Source of the DNA: Lichenostomus cassidix | Taxonomy: Eukaryota > Chordata > Aves > Passeriformes > Meliphagidae | DNA: 64,000 bases | Direction: 5' to 3' | Assembly: GCA_008360975.2 (NCBI GenBank) | Contig: CM039187.1 | Coordinates: 19,807,495 to 19,871,494, forward strand | Part shown: piece after piece, positions 14,001 to 26,000 of the stretch | How positions within the stretch are numbered: position 1 is the first letter of the stretch | How the letters are laid out: the number at the start of each line of letters is the position of its first letter | The notes under the pieces: generated by a model | Database searches by the model: none | The model's input: only the letters and a program-made list of their open reading frames with translations | What the model was told of the DNA's origin: nothing | Made by a program: the position numbers and the translations under genes

Positions 14001-17000
14001 CAGACATTTCAGAAACTCAAGAAAATACAGTTCACAGGTTTTTCTAAGGCTTTCAGAGACAGGTCAGATCCTTGGTTCTGCCCTCTATTCCTCAATTTAT
14101 GGACACTGAAAAGGTAAAGGTGGGGACTTCATATTTTTCTTGATTTGCTACTTTAGGCTACCATGAAAAAGACTTTCTCTGTAGGCAGTACTGTCCTAGG
14201 TTGCAATATTGATGTAGTTAAGTATTCTATTACCACCAGCTGTGGGCCATTAGCTGCTATCACCCACTCCGGATGACAGGCAATGGGCCATCCGTTAGCT
14301 ATTATCACTTGCTAACGACCCACCCCGCATGACAGGCAATGGGCCATCAGGGACCCACCGTGTGACTCATGGACTTATCTCATCCCATTGTGAGATGCTC
14401 TGCCGAGGAGGGAGGAGCCAGGTGTTCCCACCTGGATATAACCTAGCCTTGGAACTGCCTGAGGTAGCCCTGTCTACTGGGTTCCCAGAGGACGAGAGCT
14501 ACTACTGGATCTTCAGCTAGAGACTAGACCTTCACAAGATCACCGCTTCAACTGGACTACTTCAGTTAGACTGCTACTACCACCCTAACAGGGTGTTAGG
14601 TTGTATCTGACTTTGTCAGTGCTTTTCCTTGTATTATTTCATTTATTTTTAATTTCAATCTTGACTTGTGATCTCCCACTGGTTTGTTTTCAAACCTAGA
14701 CATATTTTGGCGCCCAACGTGGGGCACGACCTGGGGAAACTCAGAAATCCTATCACCATGATGGTCAGCTTATCTATATGGATGCTGTATCTCGCTCTCT
14801 ATATTTTTCCTCAAATGGGAAACTATCTGCCTGTCGTATTAGTCCTGTTGCGACCAGGGAATGGCATGAAAATTGCTCTTTTGGTTTATTATGCCTATTG
14901 CGTGGTAACCTGTGAGGCGATGAATACCATTCGGAACGTATACTCAAGTTTATCTGCCTGGCCTAATCCGAGCCACTACATCTGGGACCTCCTCAGCAAT
15001 CATACCCAGCCTCTGGGGTTAGGAGGAGAGAGCGGTTTCTTCCAGCCTTTCAGGTCAGGCACAGCCATTTTTGAGGATATTGAGTTCTCTCTGGATGCTA
15101 GGGATGGCATAATCTTTTTGTTAGTTCTGTTTTCCTTTTTCTCTGCAACCAGCACTGTGTACCTCATGCCGAAGATCAGAACAATATCTTGTCTTTTTGA
15201 GGAAGAGAAACAAAGCAAATCAGCAGGAAAGAGGAAAAGAACCAAAAGAGCAGTGGACGTCTCAACACAGACCATTACCAAATCAGAACAGCCGAAGCCT
15301 GTAGCAGTTGCCCCCGTCCAGAAAAAGAAATCCAAGAGCAAATCAGTCCGCACAGCAACTGATGAGGATGCGGCAGGACCATCTCACCAAGCAGAAGAGA
15401 CAGAGCCAGAGATCATCACTCGCTCTCTATCCCTGGGGGAGCTGCGTGACCTACGGAGGGAATTCACCCGGCAGGCAAACGAGTCCATCTTAACCTGGCT
15501 GCTCCGTATCTGGGACGCCGCCGCTAATGACACCATTCTGGACGGAAGTGAGGCCAAGCAACTGAGATCCCTGTCCCAGGATGTGGTCATTGACCAGGGG
15601 ATTGGGAAAACCCAAGAAACTCTCAGCCTCTGGCGGCGATTGCTGGCGAGTGTACGGGACAGATACCTGTGCAAAGAAGACCTCCAGATGCACCAAAGAA
15701 AATAGAACACAATAGAACAAAGTATCCGATGCCTGAGAGAATTGGCCGTGCTAGAGATCATTTTCTCGGACAGCGAGAGATTCCCCAAGAACCCAGATAA
15801 TGTCCAGTGCACTTCACAAATGTGGCTAAGATTCGCGCGGCTCGGACCAGAGATATACTCTCGTTACCTGGCAACACTGCAGTGGAGGGAAGGCGAAGAC
15901 CAAGTGGGCGTGTTAACAAACAAACTGAGAATTTACGAGGACACTGTCACTGCCCCACTACGCACCCAGGTCTCATCGGTAGAAACAAACCTCGCCGAGC
16001 AAGTCCGGAGATTGATTGAAGAGAGCCACCAGAAACTAAGGAAAGAGCTCACAAAAAGATTTTTCCATGCCACACCAAAACCAACCCGAGTCTCTGCCAT
16101 CAGGAGCAGACGTACTCCAGTCAGAGAAAAAAAACAAACTCCACGACGTGACCTCTAGTTTTTCCTTCAAGAGCATGGGGAAGACATGAAGAAGTGAGAT
16201 AAGAAACCCACCTCCTCCTTAGCAGCCCGGGTACGTGAATTGAAAACAGAAACATCCACTTCAGGAGGCTCATCTAGGTACAACACTGCCCCAGTCTCTT
16301 GTGGACAGAACCCCCGACAAAATGAAAAGGATAATATGACTGATCCTCTTGAAGGAACCTCAGGAACACATTTACGGGAGAAGAACATCGTGCACCAAAA
16401 ACAGGATTAGAAGAGCCCTGCCTCTAGCCAAGTAGAGGAAAGGGATAATCGGATCTATTGGACTGTGTGAATCCGATGGCCTGGCACGTCTGACCCACAA
16501 AGATACACGGCTTTGGTTGACACCGGCGCTCAGTGCACCCTGATGCCATCCAGGTATGTGGGGACCGAATCCATTTCTATTTCTGGGGTGACAGGAGGAT
16601 CCCAGCAGCTGACTGTACTGGAAGCTGAAGTGAGTTTAACTAGGAATGAGTAGCAGAAACACCCCATTGTGACTGGTCCAGACGCCCCATGCATCCTCAA
16701 CATAGATTATCTCAGGAGTAGATATTTCAAGGACCCGAAGGGACATCGCTGGGCTTTTGGAATAGCAGCCGTAGAGATTGAAAACATAAGACAACTGAAT
16801 AGCCTGCCTGGTCTCTCAGATAACCCGTCTGCTGTAGGACTACTGAGAATTGAAGAACAGCGGGTACCAATTGCTACAGCAACAGTGCATCGCCGGCAAT
16901 ACCGCACTGACAGAGACTCTGTGGCCCCCATCCATAAGATGATTCGAGATCTGGAAAGCCAAGGGGTGGTCAGCAAAGCTCACTCACCCTTTAACAGCCC

Positions 17001-20000
17001 TATATGGCCGGTGCGTAAGTCCAGTGAAGAATAGAGACTGACGGTAGATTACCGTGGCCTGAATGAAGTCACACCACCACTGAGTGCTGCTGTACCGAAC
17101 ATGTTAGAACTTCAGTATGAGCTGGAATCCAAGGCAGCAAAGTGGTATGCGACCATTGATATTGCCAATGCCTTTTTCTCCATTCCTCTGGCAGCAGAGT
17201 GCAAGCCTCAGTTTGCTTTCACCTGGAGAGGTGTGCAGTACACATGAAACCGACTGCCCCAGGGGTGGAAGCACAGTCCCACCATCTGCCATAGACTGAT
17301 CCAAGCTGCACTGGAAAAGAGTGAGGCTCCAAAACATCTGCAGTATATTGATAACATCATTGTGTAAGGGGACACAGCAACGGAAGTATTTGGGAAAAGA
17401 GAAAAAATCATCAAAATTCTCCTAGAAGCCGGTTTCGCCATCAAGAAGAGCAAAGTCAAGGGACCCGCCCGAGAGATCCAGTTCCTGGGAGTAAAGTGGC
17501 AAGATGGACGACGTCAGATTCCTTCTGAAGTCATCAATAAGATCATCGCGATGTCTCCACCAACCAACAAGAAGGAGACGCAAGCTTTCCTAGGCGCCAT
17601 AGGCTTTTGGAGAATGCACATCCCTGAGTATAGCCAGATCGTGAGTCCTCTCTACCTCATAACCCGCAAGAAAAACGATTTCCGCTGGGGCCCTGAACAG
17701 CAGCAAACCTTCACCCAGATCAAACAGGAGATCGCTCATGCGGTAGCACTTAGCCCAGTCAGGACAAGACCAGAGGTAAAAAATGTGCTTTACTCTGCAG
17801 CCGAGAGCCATGGTCTGTCCTAGAGCCTTTAGCAGAAGGTGCCTGGCGAGACCCGAGGTCAACCACTGGGATTCTGGAGTCGAAGTTACAGAGGGTCTGA
17901 AGTCAACTACACTCCCACCGAGAAAGAAATCTTGGCAGCTTACGAAAGAGTCCAAGCCGCCTCAGAGATGATCGGCACAGAAACACAACTTCTCCTTGCA
18001 CCCCGACTGCCAGTGCTGGGGTGGATATTCAAGGGAAAGATTCCCTCTACTCACCATACCACTGATGCCACGTGGAGCAAATGGATTACCCTCATCACAC
18101 AGCGCGCCCGTATAGGAAACCCAAATCGCCCTGGGATTCTGGAAATCATAACAAACTAGCCTGAAGGTGAGACTTTTAAATTATCTTCAGAAGAAGCAGA
18201 GGAGCAAGTAGCACGTGCCGAGGAAGCACCCCCGTATAATGAGCTGCCAGAGAGTGAAAGACGCTATGCCCTCTTCACCGATGGTTCCTGCCGAATTGTA
18301 AGCGCAGATCGAAAATGGAAAGCTGCAGTATGGAGCCCCACACGACAAGCTGTACAGGCTACCGAGGGACAAGGTAGATCGAGTCAGGTCGCAGAGCTTA
18401 AAGCCATCCAACTGGCTTTAGATATTGCTGAACGAGAGAAATGGCCAAGGCTTTATCTCTACACCGACTCCTGGATGGTAGCCAATGCACTGTGGAGATG
18501 GTTAGATCGCTGGAGAAAGGCTAACTGGCAGCGCAGAGGAAAACCCATCTGGGCCGCTGAGATTTGGCAGGACATTGCCACCCGGGCAAAAAAGCTGACT
18601 GTGAAAGTTCAACATGTGGATGCACATGTACCCAAGAGTCGGGCTAATAAAGAGCATCGTAACAACGAGCAGGTAGACCGAGCTGCCAAAGTAGAAGTGT
18701 CACAAGTGGATCTGGACTGGCAGCACAAAAGAAAATTATTTCTAGCTCGTTGGGCCCATGATACCTCTGGTCATCAAGGGAGAGATGCGACATACAGGTG
18801 GGCTCGTGACCGAGGGGTGGACTTGACCATAGACAACATCTCACAGGTCATCCACAGCTGTGAGACTTGCGCTGCAATCAAACAGGCCAAGCGGGTGAAG
18901 CCTCTGTGGTATGGTAGACGATGGTCAAAGTACAAGTATGGGGAAGTATGGCAAGTTGACTACATCACACTTCCCCAAACCCGCCAAAAAAAGCGCTACG
19001 TGTTGACCATGATGGAAGCAACCACGGGATGGTTAGAGACCTACCCTGTGCCTCATGCTACTGCCCGGAACACCATCTTGAGTCTGGAAAAGCAAGTCCT
19101 GTGGAGACATGGTACCCCTGAGAGAATCGAGTCTGACAATAGAACCCATTTCAAGAATAGCCTCATAAACACCTAGGCTAGAAAACACGGAATTGAATGG
19201 ATATACCATATCCCCTATCATGCACCAGCTGCTGAAAAAGTTAAACGGTGCAATAAAATACTTAAGACAACTTTGAAGGCACTTGGCGGAGAAACCTTCA
19301 AAAATTGAGAACTGAACTTAGCAAAGGCCACCTAGATAGTTAACACAAGAGGTTCTATCAATCGAGCCAGTCCTGCCGAGTCCGAACCTTTGCACACAGT
19401 AGATAGAGATAAAATCCCTGTGATACACGTAAGAGGTTTCTTAAAAAAGACTGTTTAGATTAGTCCCACCTCAGGCAAAGGCAAACCCATCCATGGAGTG
19501 GTTTTTGCCCAAGAACCTAGTTATACTTGGTGAGTGATGAAAGCAGATAGAGAAACCTGTTGTGTACCACAAAGAAACCTTATCTTAAGTGAAAACTGTG
19601 TAGATGGTAATAGAATAAGGGGTGGATAATGTCCTAGGTTGCAATATTGATGTAGTTAAGTATTCTATTACCACCAGCTGTGGGCCATTAGCTGCTATCA
19701 CCCACTCCGGATGACAAGCAATGGGCCATCCGTTAGCTATTATCACTTGCTAACGACCCACCCCGCATGACAGGCAATGGGCCATCAGGGACCCACCGTG
19801 TGACTCATGGACTTATCTCATCCCATTGTGAGATGCTCTGCCGAGGAGGGAGGAGCCAGGTGTTCCCACCTGGATATAACCTAGCCTTGGAACTGCCTGA
19901 GGTAGCCCTGTCTACTGAGTTCCCAGAGGACGAGAGCTACTACTGGATCTTCAACTAGAGACTAGACCTTCACAAGATCACCACTTCAACTGGACTACTT

Positions 20001-23000
20001 CAGTTAGACTGCTACTACCACCCTAACAGAGTGTTAGGTTGTATCTGACTTTGTCAGTGCTTTTCCTTGTATTATTTCATTTATTTTTAATTTCAATCTT
20101 GACTTGTGATCTCCCACTGGTTTGTTTTCATACCTAGACAAGTACCAAAATACAAAAAACTCACATCTCCCAGTTTAAGGCAAGTTCCCAGACTGTGAAT
20201 CACATCCTCAGCCAGATCAGAGTGGTCTGAGTCCCAAACCAGCCCAATGGTGATGATCTGTGGCGAGTTCATCAGCACACGACGAATACGGATCTTTTCC
20301 CCACAGTTACTCTGAGGATACAAATAAAACAGGACATTGAATATAATTCTTCTCTTGTTATAATGTTATGGCAAGACACTAACAAGTACACTAACAGAAG
20401 TACAGCTTCCACAGAGGAGGTGGTGAAGCACAGCAGATATACACTCAGTGCCAGGGTATGAGCTTCTCATGTCATAGATGTGCTGTGCTATTAAGACTAT
20501 CTGGAATTCTCAAGCTTTAAAGTGAACACGGCTGATTCTTCCTCATGCTATTGATAATGTTTAAAACACAGAGCAAAAAAATAAGTTTATTTTAGAAAAG
20601 ATAAGCAAGCATACATGAAAGATCTCAGCAACATTCTTAGGAACTGGAGGCAAAGGTCACTTTTGATTAGAATCTCAAATTAAGAGACCAAAGCTTTGTA
20701 TGACAGCGCCAGAAAAAATTTCAGAGCCCTGCTTTGCTGTTAAATTTGTGTGGTTCCACAGGGTACCTCAAGCATCCCATCTGAGACAGTATAGTTAGGT
20801 CAGTATTTATATAAATATAAGAACAGCAGCTGGAAGATCAGGAGAATAAGAGTTGTTTTAATAACTCATAAGAGTTCTACCATTCTTATTTCCCATTTTG
20901 ATTTTTCTTCCCATTTTTTAGTTTTTAAATAACTACCAGTGCATTTTTGGGGGTGGCGCCAATGACACAACAGAGTGGGGGGGACATGACAAAAACTATA
21001 GCAAAGTCCATTTGCAACATTCGCTTTTTCCCTGAGGCACACCACAAAGGTACTCCTGCAAGATTCCAGGAAAAAAAAGAAAATTTCATACCAAGAATCG
21101 TTGCTCTTGTCTACAGAGTCCAGTTTCACAGTTGGATATAATAATTTCTGACACTAAAACCAGGGAAGAGATCACAAAGCATCTCTTCCCCACAGCAATC
21201 TAGAAAATTGAACCAGAATTTCTGTCCCAACCATCAGTGAGACACAAAAATGAAAAATTAAAAAAACAGAAAGAAACTGTAGAGGACTCTGATGTTTAAA
21301 TGTAGATATGAGGTTTTAATTAAGATTACTTTATTCACACATATTTTGAAAGGGTCATTTAAAGCTCAAGCAATTCTGCATATTACCTCCCAACCTATCT
21401 TACTCTCAAATTGTCTTCTTTCCTTCAGCATTTTCAGCATGACAGCAGGAAGATGGCATCCTGATAAAAAGCTTTCCTTGCATAACTTTGAGGCCACACT
21501 TAGCTAAATCTCAATAGAAAATTTTCTTGAGTATAAAAAGAAAGGGGCAGAAAATGCTGGTAGGCAATTTTATCCAACTGATCATTTCACAAATAGCAGT
21601 TTGCCCTGACCAAGAACGTATTTCTACTAAATTTCACATGCTTTGGTTATTAAATAGCTGGACTTACATGCATCTTTTAAATTACTACAAAATATCTTAA
21701 TTTCTTTTACTTAGATAACTGAGCACTATTTGCCAATATTAAATATATAAATATTTTAATGGAGACTTTTGAACAAGGTTTCAGAGTTATAGATTGGGAG
21801 GTGGGCCAGGTGTAAAATCGAAGTACTTACACTGCCCCCAGGGACCAGGCACACAAGCCCTCCTGTTAGAGCCTGTATTGCTTCACTGAGGACTTGTAAT
21901 GCACCTAACAGCAGCATTACATGAAGTAGCAATGATGCAGCTGCTTCCTGCCCTACCTATTAATCAATACGTAAAAAAAAGTTTGATGATAACTCTTTCT
22001 GCATATTTATTAAAAGGCAAAACAAGATATTAAACTGTCACTTTAGAAATCTAGCACTTACAATATACATAAAAATATCCTGTGCTTACTTCTTATGTCT
22101 GGTCAAAGAAGCACTCATCATCACTAATTTTTCCCTATTTTCACTGAATAACTGTGAGATACTGAATTCATACCCACAGAAAACTAAGGCTACTCACTGG
22201 ACAGTTTCGCAGGTCCCCCATAGTGCTGGCATTCTGCAGGAGCTCTCCAAACATATCTGGAGTTGGCTTCTCTCGCCTCTCCAGCATACAAATAGCTTGA
22301 TTGCTTCAGTATAGACAAAGTATGGAAAATAACAGTTTAATAATAAAATAAAAACACAAACCCATACTACACTAGTATACCTTTCACCTAAATTTTGTTA
22401 AGGTTAAGAAACTTAAAATGCTCAACACTATTAAACGTTGTAGTACAGAAAAAAACCACACAATTAAGTGTGAATTACTACATCTTCCACAAAAATACTG
22501 CATAAAGGAAACAACTAAAACTCAAAATAGAAACAGATTGTTTGGCTTAAATTTTGTATCTTAAAAGAAAATTTCAGCATTTTGATACATACTTGGTTCC
22601 AAAATTGAACATTTGCTTAAAAATGCTCCGCCTTCAACAACCACAATTATAGCAAAGTAACACAATAAGGCACATACTTAATAAAATTACAAACAAAAAA
22701 TAGCACAATACCCAATTTATTTCATTGTCCAAGTTGAAAGAAAGATGACAATATGTACACAAGAATATTAGTGCTCAAAGCACTTTCAAGGTTAAAATGA
22801 TTTCAGAGGTAAATAGATATATTACTATGGATTTCTACTTTTAAAATAATGCATAACTTAAGATCTATTGCGGTATTTCACATAAAATACTGAACACCAT
22901 TTACATAACTGTTTTCCCCTTTTTCTAATTAATATTCTGATACACAGTGCCTGCTGGAACCTAATGAAAAACTACAGCTCGATGGAACAGCAGGCAGCAG

Positions 23001-26000
23001 CCACAAGGGGGATGCTTTACAATACTCTAGGTACATGGGTAAAGTGGTACCTTTTCACAGATCTGAAAGTGAAAAGTAACTATCAATTTTCATGACATTT
23101 TTTACAGGCTGTGTAACCACATGTCTCACATGCCAGACATAAAGAAGTTGTAATCCAAAAATTTCAAGACAGAAGCAAATAAGAAACTCCTGCCTCAATT
23201 AGATTTTCAAAGCTTTTAACTGAGCAGCCATCTACTCAAAGAAGACTTCTCCAGTATTAGTTCAAACAATCTTCTATAGACCTGGAGCTTATGCTCTGTG
23301 CACCACCTTTAATGTAAGGTCACAGTGACCAGGGCAGTTCCCCCATAACTAGATTAAACAAGAGCTATATATTCATCCAAGAAAAGAGGATTTGAGGAAC
23401 TACAGGCTGGTCTGTCTCACTCCACCACCTGGGGCCATGACAGACCAAATCAATCCCCTTGGAAATCAACTCCAGGCATATGAAGGACCAAGCGAGTCAA
23501 AGCAGCCAGCATGGATTTACCAAGGACAAGCCACGTCTGAACTCCAGTGAGAATTTCCCTCTCTGCATCTTCTCCTAGTTACTGGGGAACTGCCCTGGTC
23601 ACCATGAAGGAGGAAAAAAGCTTTCCACAGTTCAGAACTGGACAGGCAGCCCAGAGAAATCATGGAATTTTTGTCTTTTAAACAATTTCAAAACTCAGCT
23701 ACACACAACCCCAAGCAGCCTGATTTAGTTTTGAAGTTAGCCCTGCTTTGAACAGGAGGATGGAGTAGATGTCCAAAGGTCCTTTTCAATGTAATTTTTT
23801 TTGTTGTTTTCCTTATCTGCCTTCTTAAATCACCTGCTCACGCATTAAAGTCCTTCAAAATGTACATGAGTCCTTGCCATTACAGTTGTCAAGATTCAGA
23901 ATCATAAACAAGCAGACACACTGATCCATGCTGAAATTGCCATCTTCTGCTTCACTAAGTCCTCATATTCTTTATCACTGTTATCAAAGCTCCACCAACT
24001 TTAAACAAACCATATTCTAGCCATTCAATCAATAAAGATCAAACTGCAATACCAATATGGGAGGGGAAATAAAAAAAGAAAAAAGGAAAAAAAAAGAGGG
24101 GGGGAAGGCTTCTTGTGAAAAACTCAACTCACCAGAGTGAGGTTGTGGAAATATAATGTACCATCTGGATGAAAGGTAATGGGTCAGAGGTGGCACCACA
24201 GCTGGTACAAACACACTAGAGAGAAAGAATATATTGACAAGATTAAACAGGTATTTCCACTGCAACACTTCTGCCTGCACATTTCTTTACCATGGCAGTG
24301 CATGTTTTAGGAACAAAAACATTGAACTTGAGAACTGGTGATTGGTATTATGCACATATCATCACCTCACCTGTTCAAATAAAGTCATTGCAAACTTCTG
24401 ATGGGAAACACAATGTGGTGCAGTGCAAATATCTTCCTTTGTCTCATCTGCAATGTGGAAGTGAATTCGCATTAACAGGTTTTCCTAGCCAAAGGAAAAA
24501 AAAGGAAAAAATGCATTAGATAATTTCAACTGCAGACAAGACTTAAGATATAAAGCTTAAAAGCATGTCTGATGCAATCATATTATAGACAGAAGGCTCC
24601 TGCAAATTTGTGAAAGTTGCTTCAAAAACAAAGAAGTTGGTATTTCTTGGATAAAAAAGAAAATGGCCTCCACTTCTGATTTGAAATGCTACATCAGATA
24701 ACCATTTATTTTATTTACTAGCACTGCTGAAGATTCTGCTGATTTTTCTGTCCAATTTTTGAGCATCAATGGATATGACCAAATGTTAGACAGAGCACCT
24801 ATGCAGTTTTAAAAATCACTGGATTGACACTAACTTCTCATCAACACAAAATAAATCAACTTCTACATTCCACAAAAGTTTTGAAATATGGCACAAAATC
24901 TACATTTTTTCAAAAAGGGGGGGAACTAATAAATGAAGAGGCAGAATAAATTCTGTATGAAACAAAAGTACTGAACATTTTCTAGGGATTATTTCATACA
25001 ACTACATCTGTTTTAAAGTTGTCAGGAGTTCTTGACCCAAGACGTTCTCTCCTCCCACTGTTGCCAACATTAATCTGTGGGTGCCAGAAGTCTCTTGACA
25101 CCTCTTTCAGCAGAACACTTTTCACTATCACTGTTAGCTGCCTGGGTGGCTTACAGGCCTGCAATAAACAGGTCAAGATTAAGTATTTAGCAGAACAGTT
25201 CTAACCTTGTATAATTTCCCTTGAACAATTTTCCTGTGAAAACACAATTTCAGAAAAACTGGTAAACAAAGTGTCCTTTCACCCTTTTGAGGCAATCCTT
25301 AAAACTAGAATCCTGGATGATTCTTTCAGTGCAATTTTTTCATAATTCTTAGCTAAGACACACTTGAGAGTACAAGCAGTACATATGAAAAAGTAACTGT
25401 AAAAATGGTTAACGATGATATTACCATTTCCAAATCATTAGACTGGGGATCTCTCTGTGCACTTCTCCAGCCTAAACATGCAAAGTCTGTTGCAATTTGG
25501 GCAAAGGAGAAATGGAGGGGAAAATAATAAAGTGGGGAAAAAAAAAAAAATCAGGGAAGACTGAGTAGTGGTGGGCCACATCTGTGCCTGTCACACCATC
25601 TTTCAGTTATACTCACAAAACATTCAGCAGCATCATCCATGATGCCCAGTTGGAAGCGTTGCTCATCCTGAAATGTCTTTGCAAGAGCAGTGCGCAGTGC
25701 ATCAGAAGGCAGTACTTTCTCACTGCTACACTGAAACTGGTTGAATATACCCTAATAAAAACCCAAAAATATAGTTAAGTTACTGTATTTTTAAATATGA
25801 CTCTATTTATCTGAAAACATGGCAAACATTGAACTTGCTTGGATCCTGCAACACACAGATATTTGTATGGTACACAGACTCCATAAGAGAAAATTCTAAA
25901 AGTTCTTCCTTTGAAATTGTATGCACCTTTGTGTATGTCTTCCTTTCCTTTCACATATACAAGGAGGGTTAGGAGTTTAAGAGCAAAAGGTCCTCAGTGT

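Larger units (their letters stand above)
14192..20140 (+). mobile_element. Full-length ERVL-like endogenous retrovirus (LTR-gag-pol-LTR, no env)
   Basis: A 5,949-bp provirus in the + orientation, antisense to USP54. It has paired 511-bp LTRs beginning TGTCCTAGG and ending CCTAGACA, a 5-bp target duplication AGTAC on both sides, a primer binding site right after the 5' LTR, and one gag-pol frame ending directly at the 3' LTR. The gag C-terminal half resembles the ERVL/Fv1-type capsid region, and the 5-bp duplication also fits class III. There is no room for env and no dUTPase is visible. The coding frame has 17 internal stops but no frameshift, so the copy is defective. The low LTR divergence (about 6/511) indicates a comparatively recent insertion. 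Class assignment is from family knowledge and is less certain than the structure. Confidence 0.93.
22304..24132 (-). other. USP54 intron 5 (contains a CR1 fragment and a polypyrimidine tract)
   Basis: Intron of 1.8 kb. It holds the CR1 fragment at 23,386-23,807 with its inverted repeat. It also holds a purine-rich + strand tract (24,058-24,110), which reads as pyrimidine-rich in the USP54 transcript close to the exon 5 donor. Confidence 0.75.

Noticed and set aside
14329..14520. A 63-codon open frame in the 5' LTR, repeated almost exactly at 19,767-19,958
   Set aside because: It is identical only because the LTRs are duplicates of one another. It has no family resemblance, and its conservation is explained without selection.
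18475..19176. A 233-codon open frame that might look like an intact gene
   Set aside because: It is the RNase H to integrase part of the retroviral pol between two in-frame stops, with a lost catalytic Glu just downstream. It is not a host gene.
14192..20140. Normal ageing and CpG decay as the cause of the pol stop codons
   Set aside because: CpG decay gives CGA-to-TGA changes and ageing adds indels. Here the stops are of the TGG type, no frameshift is seen and the LTRs are nearly identical. It is kept as the null to be tested.
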